Made by a program: the position numbers and the translations under genes | The notes under the pieces: generated by a model | What the model was told of the DNA's origin: nothing | Seen by the model: the letters and a program-made list of their open reading frames with translations, nothing else | The model's database searches: none | Shown: positions 1-7,378 of the stretch, one piece after another | Position numbering within the stretch: position 1 is the first letter of the stretch | Layout: every line of letters begins with the position of its first letter | NCBI GenBank assembly: GCA_002409965.1 | Contig: DHON01000115.1 | Span: 1-35,264, forward strand | Direction: 5' to 3' | Length of the DNA stretch: 35,264 bases | Source: Firmicutes bacterium UBA5389 | Lineage (GTDB): Bacteria; Bacillota; DTU025

Positions 1-219
1 AAGGACTTATCGGGAGCTACTTAGCAGGGATTACAGCGCTAACTGGCGTATCGCGCAAAGACCAATTGAGAACTACTCAGTGGCAGCGCGGGCGTGAGTC
101 CATGCGCATGGGGAACCGCGAACACGAGCGCGGACGCGGACGCTTCCCTTGAAATCCAACCCACTGCCCGCGCTGGCTCCGGAGGGCCCAATCGTAGTGT
201 GGTCTACTACACAGCGGGC

Positions 220-574
220 GAGGAGATCACGGCAATCGAGAGCATCGACTCCTCACGGCGGGAACGACCGTCCGACACCTCGCCGAACGGATTAAGGCGA
301 TTGACGGACTCATCGTGGTTACCAATGGAATAGACGTTGCGTACGAGCTGGCGCTGTGCCAGTCAATCCGCACGGTCGTGCTGGGCGGCGATGTGCGAAC
401 GTCCCTGGCGATCGTGGGAGCGACTGCCGAGAAGGATCTCGCCGGCGTTCACTACGTGAACAAGCTCTTCATGGGCGCTGCTCATCGCCTGATCACGGAT
501 GGCGATGCAGACCGAGACGAGTGCGAGAGGATTGCGCAGAGCGGGCTCCCGGTGGAGAAGGTTCCGTTGACTTG
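220..574 (+). pseudogene. DeoR-family transcriptional regulator, decayed C-terminal sensor domain
   Basis: From about 255 to the TGA at 572-574 the frame reads as the C-terminal sugar-phosphate-binding (isomerase-like) half of a DeoR-family repressor. It includes TAGTTVRHLAERI, LIVVTNGIDVAYELA, VVLGGDVR and NKLFMGA, the usual order in this family. The sequence just upstream (EEITAIES, about 220-250) fits the preceding part of the domain but is in another frame, so there is a frameshift near 250. No recognisable N-terminal winged-helix DNA-binding domain is readable in positions 1-220. The remnant is about 115 residues against roughly 250 for a whole protein. It is followed immediately by a broken aldolase gene, a typical DeoR/sugar-catabolism pairing, so this looks like a decayed sugar-utilisation operon. 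I am sure of the family and fairly sure it is not functional. Confidence 0.65.
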
Positions 575-950
575 AAGGCGGGGATTCCGAAGTCTGACTA
601 CGTTCTCATGGGCACGATTCCCGGCAAAGTCCAAGGCGTCCTGGGCTATAGTGCGTATTACGGCGTCGAGCAGGCAATTCGATGGGGATTCAGTGCTGTG
701 AAGGTAATGATGCCATTCGGGCTAGACGCTGTGGACCAGATCAGGAGGACAGGTCCGACCTCAAGACGGCGGCGCATGCCTGCAGAATCGCGGTGGAGTG
801 CGGGGCGGACATCGTCAAGTGTGCCTACACGGGCGATATTGAGAGCTTCTCTGCGATTGCCCAGTCGCTCGGGGTGCCGCTGGTGATCCTGGGCGGGCCC
901 AAGATGAGCAGCGTAGAGCAGGTGCTCTCGACCAGAGTCCTTCCCCGAAA
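575..950 (+). pseudogene. Class I aldolase (FbaB/DeoC-like, DhnA-type) remnant with frameshift
   Basis: Two frames together give the central and C-terminal parts of a class I (Schiff-base) aldolase of the FbaB/LsrF-like type. The first frame, to about 735, contains SDYVLMGTIPGKVQGVLGYS and then WGFSAVKVMMPFGLDA. After a frameshift near 735-750 the other frame contains ECGADIVKCAYTGDIESF and VPLVILGGPKMSSVEQVL. ADIVK-x-x-YTGD normally carries the Schiff-base lysine in this family, and GGPK is the phosphate-binding turn. The N-terminal third and the C-terminal end are missing or scrambled; an intact protein would be about 260-280 residues. It sits directly behind the DeoR remnant, so both probably belonged to one sugar or aldose-phosphate catabolic operon now lost. 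Confidence 0.6.
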
Positions 951-1478
951 AGCAGGCGATGCAGGAACAACTATCTGTCGGATTTCGCAGCGGATTTTCG
1001 CCTATCTGTCGGGTTTCCGAGCAATGGCTGATGTATAATCGGGCGCATAGACCCATCGGGCATATGGGGCGGAGTCAATATGGCGACTCATCCCATTTGA
1101 CTCAACATTACACGGCAAAACACTGCACACATGCCCAATTATCGACCTCGGGATCCGGCCGCCTGCCGCTGCAGGCCTTCGATTCCCCGGCCGTCCGGGT
1201 TTATGCGACCATACGACCGCTTATGCATCAAGCATTGCCTCGATTCTCGACACATAGAGACAAAAGCGCTGTGAAAACCGGCGAATCGCAAAGGCCAGCT
1301 AAACCGGGTGTACACAGCAACTCGCCAGCGTACAGCCGTATACATCTGTTGTGGGCAGTCGCGGACGGAGTCAATGCAGACGAGTCGTCGCACTCCGCCC
1401 ATCCTGGGCCGACCCCGAAATAGGACTTCGACGGATCCCTGCAACTCCCGCGCGAAGCGCGCGGTCCCCTTCCCCTGT
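951..1478. other. Gene-free interval with a short direct repeat
   Basis: I see no supportable gene here; the open frames on both strands lack a family resemblance and a ribosome binding site. One short direct repeat is visible: CTATCTGTCGG followed by (A/G)TTTC at 971-986 and again at 1002-1017, with one mismatch. A TATAAT hexamer lies at 1034-1039, but no matching -35 element is present at a normal distance. The stretch is best read as decayed sequence downstream of the aldolase remnant plus the upstream region of the ABC transporter operon. Confidence 0.4.
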
Positions 1479-1507
1479 TTGACACCCCCCGAGCGCGAGT
1501 ATACACT
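1479..1507 (+). promoter_or_regulatory. Sigma-70-like promoter of the ABC transporter operon
   Basis: A perfect TTGACA lies at 1479-1484. Seventeen bases later is TACACT (1502-1507, four of six consensus positions); the overlapping TATACA at 1500-1505 gives a 15-base spacer. It is about 30 bases upstream of the ATPase start at 1537, whose ribosome binding site GAGGGGG is at 1523-1529. Position and the -35 match support it. Confidence 0.5.
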
Positions 1508-1536
1508 TTTCATAAGTGCGACGAGGGGGTTAGCAT

Positions 1537-2295
1537 ATGCTCCGGATTGAAGGGGTCTCAAAGAGCTATGGGAAGGGATCTCGGCGGGCGGTGGACGATC
1601 TCACTCTGCATGTGGGGCCGGGTGAGATCTTTGGTTTTCTCGGGCCGAACGGCGCAGGCAAGACGACGACGATCAAGATGATTGTGGGCCTGTTGACGGC
1701 GGATTCGGGTCGGGTGCTCGTGGACGGCTGCGATATCGCCAAAGAGGCTGTTTGGGCCAAGTCGCGGATGGGGTATGTCCCTGATAACCCTGATCTTTTT
1801 GATCGGCTCACCGGAGTGGAGTATCTCAACTTCATGGGAGACGTCTATGGAGTGCAGGCGGCGGCGCGGGCTGAGCGGATCGACAGTCTTTTGGACATGT
1901 TCGAGCTTAAGGGCGCGGTCCGCGACCTGGTTGCCAGTTACTCGCATGGAATGCGGCAGAAACTCGCGCTCACGGGCGCGCTGCTATCGCATCCGAAGCT
2001 CCTCGTGTTGGACGAACCCATGGTGGGCCTGGACCCAAAGAGCTCGCACCTGTTCAAGGAGATGATGAACAGGCACTGCGAGGAGGGAGGCACGGTCTTC
2101 TTTTCCACCCATATCCTCGAGGTGGCCGAGAAGCTCTGCCACAGGGTAGGCATTATCGACCACGGCAAGCTCATCGCGCGCGGCACTCTGGACGATCTGA
2201 AGCGCCAAGCGCGCGCAGTGAACGCAGCGGGTGGCGGCTCTGAGAGGAAGACGCTGGAGGAGCTGTTCCTTGAGCTGACGGAGGGGGAGAACTGA
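1537..2295 (+). CDS. ABC transporter ATP-binding protein
   Basis: This 252-residue protein is the cytoplasmic nucleotide-binding subunit of an ABC-2-type exporter. It binds and hydrolyses ATP to drive the permease encoded next to it. All motifs are visible: Walker A GPNGAGKTT at residues 36-44, signature YSHGMRQ at 135-141 (a variant of LSGGQ common in ABC-2 exporters), Walker B LLVLDEP at 155-161 and the switch histidine at 192 in FFSTH. The start ATG has GAGGGGG just upstream and a sigma-70-like promoter at 1479. The stop TGA shares one base with the ATG of the permease gene, so the two are translationally coupled. The substrate cannot be read from the sequence. Confidence 0.93.
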   Translation: MLRIEGVSKSYGKGSRRAVDDLTLHVGPGEIFGFLGPNGAGKTTTIKMIVGLLTADSGRVLVDGCDIAKEAVWAKSRMGYVPDNPDLFDRLTGVEYLNFMGDVYGVQAAARAERIDSLLDMFELKGAVRDLVASYSHGMRQKLALTGALLSHPKLLVLDEPMVGLDPKSSHLFKEMMNRHCEEGGTVFFSTHILEVAEKLCHRVGIIDHGKLIARGTLDDLKRQARAVNAAGGGSERKTLEELFLELTEGEN

Positions 2296-4031
2296 TGAGC
2301 AAGTCGGCGCAGTTCTTCGCGCTACTCAAGGCGCTGCTCAATGTGAATTTCGGGATCTCCTACGGCCGCCGGACCTTTCTGGTGCAGAAGAAGCGGCTGT
2401 GGGAACCGATTGTGATCGCGCTCGGGGTCGGTTCCGGTGTCATCGGTCTGGGCGCGGGGTATGTTTCCCTGCTGAACGCCATGTACTCCAACGCTCAGAC
2501 ATTGGGACAGGGTAACATGATTCTGACCTTGGCTATCGCGGCCGGACAGGTGTTCGTGCTGATACTGGGGCTATTCTGGGTGATAAGCGTCTTCTACTTC
2601 TCCCGGGACGCGTCCATACTGACGCCGCTGCCCCTGCCCGCATCCACCGTGGTGCTGGCCAGGTTCGGGGTTGTGCTGGCCAATGAATACATCACGCTGG
2701 CTTTGATACTTCTGCCGGCTTTCTGTGTATATGGAACCCGCTCAGGCGCGGGCCCGCTCTACTGGATCACCTGCATTCCGGTGTTTCTGCTGACGCCGGT
2801 GATACCCTTGGCTATTGCCGCCGCGGCCGCGATAGTGCTGATGCGCTTCGTGAACGTGCGCAAGAGCCGCACGCTCTTCATGTTCTTGGGCACAGCGGTC
2901 TTCTTCGGGCTTTACTTCTGGTTCCAGTACTACGTCATGCACAAAGCGCCCCAGAGTGAGGCGGACATGCTGAGCTACCTCATGACTGTTCAGGACAGCC
3001 TGTCGCGGTCGGTGGCGATGCGCTTTCCGCCCAGCCTGTGGGCTTCGTTCTCGTTGTCGAAGGCAGGGACGGCTGCCGGACTGGGGAATCTGCTGCTCCT
3101 GATCGCTGTGTCGGCGGGGGCGCTCGCTCTGGCGATGGCGCTGGGTTCCCGGCTGTTCTATGCGGCTCTCGCTGCTGGAAGCGAGGCAACGGCATCGAGG
3201 GCCAAACGGCCCGGACGTGAGGCCGCGCAAGCCGGTTTGGCCTTGCCTCACAGCCTGTGGGTGCGGCGTTCGCCGGAATCGGCGATAGCTCTCAAGGATA
3301 TGTGGGTGTTCCTGCGCACCCCGACTTTCGTGTTGAACGGCCTGGCTAATGTGCTGATCTTCCCGGGTTTGCTGGCTGTGTGGTTCATAGCTGGAGGCGG
3401 GGGGGCAGGGGCGGGCGGCCCGTTTGCCGAAATCCCCGGCTTCACAGCCTTCATGGCATCGCCCGAGTTCGCCGCGGCGCGGGCTCTGGCGTTCGCCGCC
3501 GGCATCTTGTTCGTGTCCGGGGTCAACGCGGTGGCGTCTTCTGCATTTTCGCGCGATGGATTGCAGTTCTGGCAGCACAAGGTGATTCCTGTGCCTGCGC
3601 ATCGTCAGGTGGTGGGCAAGATCCTGTTCACGCTGGCATTTCAACTTGTCTCCATGGTTCCGCTGGTCGTGGTGATGCAGCTGGTTCTCCGGCTTGACTT
3701 GGCCGGGCTGGCTATGGGGGTGTTGATCGGCATCGCCGCATCGGTCTGGGCTTCGCTGATGTCGCTGTATGTGGACATGATGCGCCCCTACCTGAACTGG
3801 GACAACCCTCAGCGGGCGATGAAGAGCAACTTGAATGCGCTGATCATGATGGTCGTGGTGACTGCTGTTGCCGCCGCTGTGGGCTACATCGTCATCCGAG
3901 CGCTGTCGGCACAGCTGGATCAGGGCCTGGTGATGTGGTCTACTCTGGGGCTCTTCGCGGTGCTGGCCGGTGTGTCGTACTACTTGCTGATGACATCCGC
4001 CGAGCGCGCGTTTGCCCGGGTGGAGCTATGA
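2295..4031 (+). CDS. ABC exporter permease, ABC-2-like, large integral membrane protein
   Basis: A 578-residue polytopic membrane protein with about a dozen hydrophobic segments. The first follow the N-terminal stretch YGRRTFLVQKKRLWEP, and others are near residues 75-100, 115-140, 160-185 and 195-210; a second group fills the C-terminal half. A long hydrophilic and Ala/Gly-rich section lies near residues 290-330. The shape matches the 'putative ABC exporter' permeases that pair with one ATPase, rather than the short ~250-residue ABC-2 subunits. The ATG overlaps the TGA of the ATPase gene by one base and has GAGGGGGAG as ribosome binding site, so both subunits are made together. The exported substrate is unknown; lipids, peptides or drugs are all possible. 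Confidence 0.82.
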   Translation: MSKSAQFFALLKALLNVNFGISYGRRTFLVQKKRLWEPIVIALGVGSGVIGLGAGYVSLLNAMYSNAQTLGQGNMILTLAIAAGQVFVLILGLFWVISVFYFSRDASILTPLPLPASTVVLARFGVVLANEYITLALILLPAFCVYGTRSGAGPLYWITCIPVFLLTPVIPLAIAAAAAIVLMRFVNVRKSRTLFMFLGTAVFFGLYFWFQYYVMHKAPQSEADMLSYLMTVQDSLSRSVAMRFPPSLWASFSLSKAGTAAGLGNLLLLIAVSAGALALAMALGSRLFYAALAAGSEATASRAKRPGREAAQAGLALPHSLWVRRSPESAIALKDMWVFLRTPTFVLNGLANVLIFPGLLAVWFIAGGGGAGAGGPFAEIPGFTAFMASPEFAAARALAFAAGILFVSGVNAVASSAFSRDGLQFWQHKVIPVPAHRQVVGKILFTLAFQLVSMVPLVVVMQLVLRLDLAGLAMGVLIGIAASVWASLMSLYVDMMRPYLNWDNPQRAMKSNLNALIMMVVVTAVAAAVGYIVIRALSAQLDQGLVMWSTLGLFAVLAGVSYYLLMTSAERAFARVEL

Positions 4032-4053
4032 GAGTTGTTGGGAGTGTACACTT

Positions 4054-5169
4054 ATGAAATTGTGGCGAGGAATTATCGAAGAATATCGGGAGCTTATGTC
4101 GCTTGACGCCGATGCGCCTGTTGTCACTCTCTATGAAGGGGGAACGCCCCTCATACCCGCGCCCGCTTTCGCCCGGAATCTGGGCGTTCGGGCGGACATT
4201 CGCCTCAAGCTGGAGGGCGCCAACCCCACTGGTTCGTTCAAGGACCGAGGGATGACCGCCGCGATATCGAAGGCCCTCGCCGATGGGGCGCGCGTTGTGA
4301 TATGCGCTTCCACCGGGAACACTTCCGCGTCTGCCGCCGCCTACGCCGCCCGGGCCGGGCTTCGCTGCGTTGTAGTGATACCCGATGGCGCCATCGCCAT
4401 GGGCAAGCTGGCGCAGGCTATTGCGCACGGGGCGGAGGTGGTGCCGATCAGGGGCAACTTCGACCGGGCTCTGTCGATTGTGCGGGAAATGGCCGATGCC
4501 GGGTTGGCTACTCTGGTCAATTCGGTCAACCCGTGGCGCATTGAGGGGCAGAAAACGGCCGCTTTCGAAATAGTGGACCAACTTGGTTCGGGTCTGGCGG
4601 GGTCGGCAGCAGCAGCCGCAGCAGCAGGCGCAGCAGCCGCCCCCGACTGGCTGGCGATACCGGTGGGCAACGCGGGCAACATCACAGCTTACTGGAAGGG
4701 GTTTCGCGAATATGCGGCGCGCGGCCGAAGCGCGAGTTTGCCGCGGATGGCGGGGTTCCAGGCGGCTGGGGCCGCTCCTATAGTGCTGGGGCGGCCTGTG
4801 GAACACCCGGAGACCATCGCCACTGCGATCAGGATTGGTAACCCGGCGAGCTGGGCGAGCGCCCGGGCTGCCGCCGACGATTCCGGAGGATTCATCGACT
4901 CCGTGACGGACGAGGAGATCCTGGAGGCTTACCGCCTGCTTGCGCAGACGGAGGGTGTGTTCGCTGAGCCGGCGTCGTGCGCTTCAGCGGCCGGCCTGAT
5001 CAAGATGGCCCGCGATGGCCGCCTCCAGGACGGACAGCGCGCCGTGGCTGTGCTCACCGGCAATGGGCTCAAGGATCCATCTACGGCCATCGACTGCGCG
5101 CCTCCGGTACGTGCGGCGGTGGACGCGGATTGCGATGCTGTCCGCAGGTTGATCGAGGAGCGAGTATGA
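4054..5169 (+). CDS. thrC: Threonine synthase
   Basis: A 371-residue PLP enzyme that converts O-phosphohomoserine to threonine, the last step of threonine synthesis. The PLP lysine is K63 in GSFKDRG, the substrate-binding STGNTSASAAAYAA follows at 87-99, and the PLP phosphate loop GNAGN is at 205-209. I chose ATG 4054 because GGGAG at 4040-4044 is well spaced; the frame remains open 14 codons further upstream, into the end of the permease gene. The length is close to the ~350 of the short bacterial class, plus an odd insertion: residues 185-196 are almost all alanine (codons GCA, GCC and GCG), between the QLG helix and the PDWLAIPVGNAGN strand. Homoserine kinase, which makes its substrate, is next; homoserine dehydrogenase is not in the window. 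Confidence 0.95.
   Translation: MKLWRGIIEEYRELMSLDADAPVVTLYEGGTPLIPAPAFARNLGVRADIRLKLEGANPTGSFKDRGMTAAISKALADGARVVICASTGNTSASAAAYAARAGLRCVVVIPDGAIAMGKLAQAIAHGAEVVPIRGNFDRALSIVREMADAGLATLVNSVNPWRIEGQKTAAFEIVDQLGSGLAGSAAAAAAAGAAAAPDWLAIPVGNAGNITAYWKGFREYAARGRSASLPRMAGFQAAGAAPIVLGRPVEHPETIATAIRIGNPASWASARAAADDSGGFIDSVTDEEILEAYRLLAQTEGVFAEPASCASAAGLIKMARDGRLQDGQRAVAVLTGNGLKDPSTAIDCAPPVRAAVDADCDAVRRLIEERV
4606..4641 (+). repeat. GCN codon repeat (polyalanine tract) inside thrC
   Basis: A run of GCA/GCC/GCG codons encodes a twelve-residue tract of Ala with one Gly. It falls in a region that is a short surface loop in the threonine synthases I remember, just before the PLP-phosphate loop. It looks like a trinucleotide-repeat expansion. 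Confidence 0.8.
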
Positions 5170-5208
5170 GTGTGAGCCAGCGGCGGTACTCAAGAGAGGT
5201 GTTGACGT

Positions 5209-6141
5209 ATGCCAGTCGATAAGGTCGTAGTCAGGCCGCCGGCCACTTCGGCCAATATGGGTCCGGGATTCGATTCCCTGGGCTTTGCCATGGAACTCCG
5301 CGACGAGCTGACATTCGAGCGCACGGGCGATGCGGAGTCGATGGCCATTACACTTGACCCGGACGGGAAACCGTGCGAAAGCATGATCCCCACGGGCAGC
5401 GACAATCTTGCCATTCGGGCGTTCGCGACCGCGTTCGATGAGGCGGGGCAACAGGCGCCGCGGGTGCGGGTGTCTATTGTGAACCGGATACCCGTGGCGC
5501 GAGGCCTCGGAAGCAGCGCCGCAGCTATCGTCGCGGGCCTTGTGGCCGCCGATGCCTTCATGGGCATTGAGCCTGATCTGCAGCGGCGTCTGAACCGGGC
5601 TGCCAGAATTGAAGGTCACCCCGATAACACCGCAGCCTGCATCCTGGGCGGGGTGACCGCGTCCTCGCTGGTGGGGGCGCGCGTGCTCTGGGCCAAGGTG
5701 CCTGTGCGGGGGAATCTGCTCGCGGTGGTGGCGGTGCCGGACTTCCCGGTGCCCACTAGGGCGGCCCGCAACGTATTGCCAGGGAATGTACCCTACTCGG
5801 ATGCGGTGTTCAACGTGGGTCGGGTTGCTTTGCTAGTGGCCTCGCTGGCATCGGGCGACTACGCCAACCTGAGGTACGCAATGGACGATCGGCTTCACCA
5901 GCCCTACCGTTCCGCCATAGTGCCGGGGATGGTCAACGCCATGAGGGCGGCGTGCGATGCGGGCGCGATGGGCTCCTACATGAGCGGCGCGGGTCCGTCC
6001 ATACTGGCCCTGCTGAGCGGCGACACACAGCCCGAGATAGTCGCGACGGCAATGGAAGAAGCTTTTGCCCGGGTGCGGGTGAATGCCGTCACAATGGTGC
6101 TTCCCATGGCGATGTCAGGCGCTGAGTGCGAGGTTTCTTGA
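5209..6141 (+). CDS. thrB: Homoserine kinase
   Basis: A 310-residue GHMP-family kinase that phosphorylates homoserine with ATP, giving the substrate of the threonine synthase encoded 39 bases upstream. The N-terminus has VVVRPPATSANMGPGFDSLG, typical of ThrB. The ATP-binding loop PVARGLGSSAAA is at residues 95-106, and the C-terminal GHMP motif GSYMSGAGPSIL begins near residue 255. The ATG is preceded by AGAGAGG at about 5192-5198. The length matches the family norm (~300). thrC and thrB in this order usually follow hom, but here an ABC permease gene precedes them. Regulation is not visible; there is no T-box or attenuator in the short gap. Confidence 0.95.
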   Translation: MPVDKVVVRPPATSANMGPGFDSLGFAMELRDELTFERTGDAESMAITLDPDGKPCESMIPTGSDNLAIRAFATAFDEAGQQAPRVRVSIVNRIPVARGLGSSAAAIVAGLVAADAFMGIEPDLQRRLNRAARIEGHPDNTAACILGGVTASSLVGARVLWAKVPVRGNLLAVVAVPDFPVPTRAARNVLPGNVPYSDAVFNVGRVALLVASLASGDYANLRYAMDDRLHQPYRSAIVPGMVNAMRAACDAGAMGSYMSGAGPSILALLSGDTQPEIVATAMEEAFARVRVNAVTMVLPMAMSGAECEVS

Positions 6142-6170
6142 AGACTGTCTGAATGGGGGCTGCGCGTGCC

Positions 6171-6731
6171 ATGATAGAGGCAGACGACTTGGCGGCTCGG
6201 GAACTGCCGGTCTATTTCGGCCTGGGGTCGAACCTCGGGGACCGGTTGGGATATCTGTTGCAGGCTTGCGCGATGCTGTACAGTGCTCCGGGGCTGGCGC
6301 GGCATGCGGCATCGCGGGTGTATGAGACTGAGCCATGGGGCCTCGCCGAGCAGCCCGCCTTCCTCAACTGCGTGGTCCGAGCCCAGACGGCGCTGGATCC
6401 GCATAGCTTGCTCGCGCTGGCTGCGAGGATCGAGGGCGCTCTGGGGCGCGACAGGGCGGTCGCAAGATGGGGCCCTCGCACCATCGACGTGGATATCCTG
6501 ATGCTGGGGGACGTGGTGGTTGACCGGCCCGACTTGATGATCCCGCACCCGAGAATGTGGGAGAGGGCTTTCGTCCTGATTCCCCTGCTCGATCTGGAGC
6601 CTGGGATGCGCGCCCCGGACGGACGGGAAATTGGGGTCTTTGTGCAGGATATGCCAGACGCAAGCGGCGTGCGGCCGATACGCGCCGACCTTCAAGGAGT
6701 TTTCAGCGGGGCGGAGAATAGGCTAATGTAG
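6171..6731 (+). CDS. folK: 2-amino-4-hydroxy-6-hydroxymethyldihydropteridine pyrophosphokinase
   Basis: HPPK transfers pyrophosphate from ATP to 6-hydroxymethyl-7,8-dihydropterin in folate synthesis. The family pattern is clear: PVYFGLGSNLGDR near the N-terminus, YETEPWG in the substrate loop, the signature RWGPRTIDVDIL (residues about 99-110) with the metal-binding Asp pair, and IPHPRMWERAFVL-PL later. ATG 6171 gives 186 residues and places the first strand about 13 residues in. An ATG at 6153 is also possible; neither has a strong ribosome binding site, although GGGGG at 6155-6159 would serve the later one. It stands alone between thrB and a secreted-protein gene, without the usual folP or folB neighbours. 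Confidence 0.92.
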   Translation: MIEADDLAARELPVYFGLGSNLGDRLGYLLQACAMLYSAPGLARHAASRVYETEPWGLAEQPAFLNCVVRAQTALDPHSLLALAARIEGALGRDRAVARWGPRTIDVDILMLGDVVVDRPDLMIPHPRMWERAFVLIPLLDLEPGMRAPDGREIGVFVQDMPDASGVRPIRADLQGVFSGAENRLM

Positions 6732-6764
6732 TCGATTGGGCACCGTCCCGAGGAGGGGTCTCTT

Positions 6765-7364
6765 GTGCGGTTCTACCCACGTAGGCGCTCCCGACCTGCG
6801 ATGGTTGCGGCGGCATTTGCGGCGGCATTGATCGTGGCAGGTTGGGCGCTGGGGTTCGCGGGTTCTGTGGGGTTTCCGCGGGCGCAGTGTACGGTTGCGG
6901 CCGCTGCGGCTGAGCGGGAATACATCAACAGGGAACACGGGTTTGCGTTCCGGTATCCCGCCGACTGGCAGCGCCAGTCCGATTCGGCCCTGATCTCTCT
7001 GCGAGAGCCTGGATCGACCGGCTTCCCGGCGAGTGTGAACGCCGCTTTGGAGAGGCGAGCGGGAGTGAGCGCCAGGCAGTATGCTGAGGCGTCTGCGCAG
7101 ACCGTGTCGAGCGGGCTTGTGCGCGGGCTCGGCGATTTCAGGCCCGAGGGGGCTGGAGCGCCCGGAGCGCTTCCCGGCACCGACTCGTGGGTGATACGGT
7201 TTTCGTGCTACTCGTCTGAGCTGCGCGAGCGCGTCTACTTCCACCAGCTCACAGTGGTGAGGGGCGAGCATGTGATAGTGCTGACCGCCGCGTGCCTGAA
7301 TTCGCGCAGAGCCCAGTCCGCATCGGTTCTCGATAGGGTGATATCCAGTTTTCGGCTCATGTAG
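6765..7364 (+). CDS. Secreted PsbP-like protein
   Basis: A 199-residue protein with a strongly basic N-terminus and a hydrophobic segment (residues about 13-33), consistent with a signal peptide or membrane anchor. The mature part starts near REYINREHGFAFRYPADWQ, the typical opening of PsbP-like/DUF1795-type alpha-beta-alpha domains. The matching end is VLDRVISSFRL. The internal run FHQLTVVRGEHVIVLTAAC is the expected central strand pair. The start is GTG 6765, preceded by AGGAGGGG at 6751-6758, a near-perfect ribosome binding site. The protein is not a lipoprotein because no lipobox Cys is present. The role is unknown; relatives are often extracytoplasmic proteins of uncertain function. Confidence 0.7.
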   Translation: MRFYPRRRSRPAMVAAAFAAALIVAGWALGFAGSVGFPRAQCTVAAAAAEREYINREHGFAFRYPADWQRQSDSALISLREPGSTGFPASVNAALERRAGVSARQYAEASAQTVSSGLVRGLGDFRPEGAGAPGALPGTDSWVIRFSCYSSELRERVYFHQLTVVRGEHVIVLTAACLNSRRAQSASVLDRVISSFRLM

Positions 7365-7378
7365 CGGGAGGGCAATTG

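Noticed and set aside
1034..1039. TATAAT promoter in the left gene-free interval
   Set aside because: No -35 element lies 15-19 bases upstream and no gene starts within reach; the ABC operon has a better promoter at 1479.
2742..3644. Antisense open frame of 300 codons opposite the ABC permease
   Set aside because: Its Arg/Gln/His-rich composition and position within a clear membrane-protein gene mark it as a shadow.
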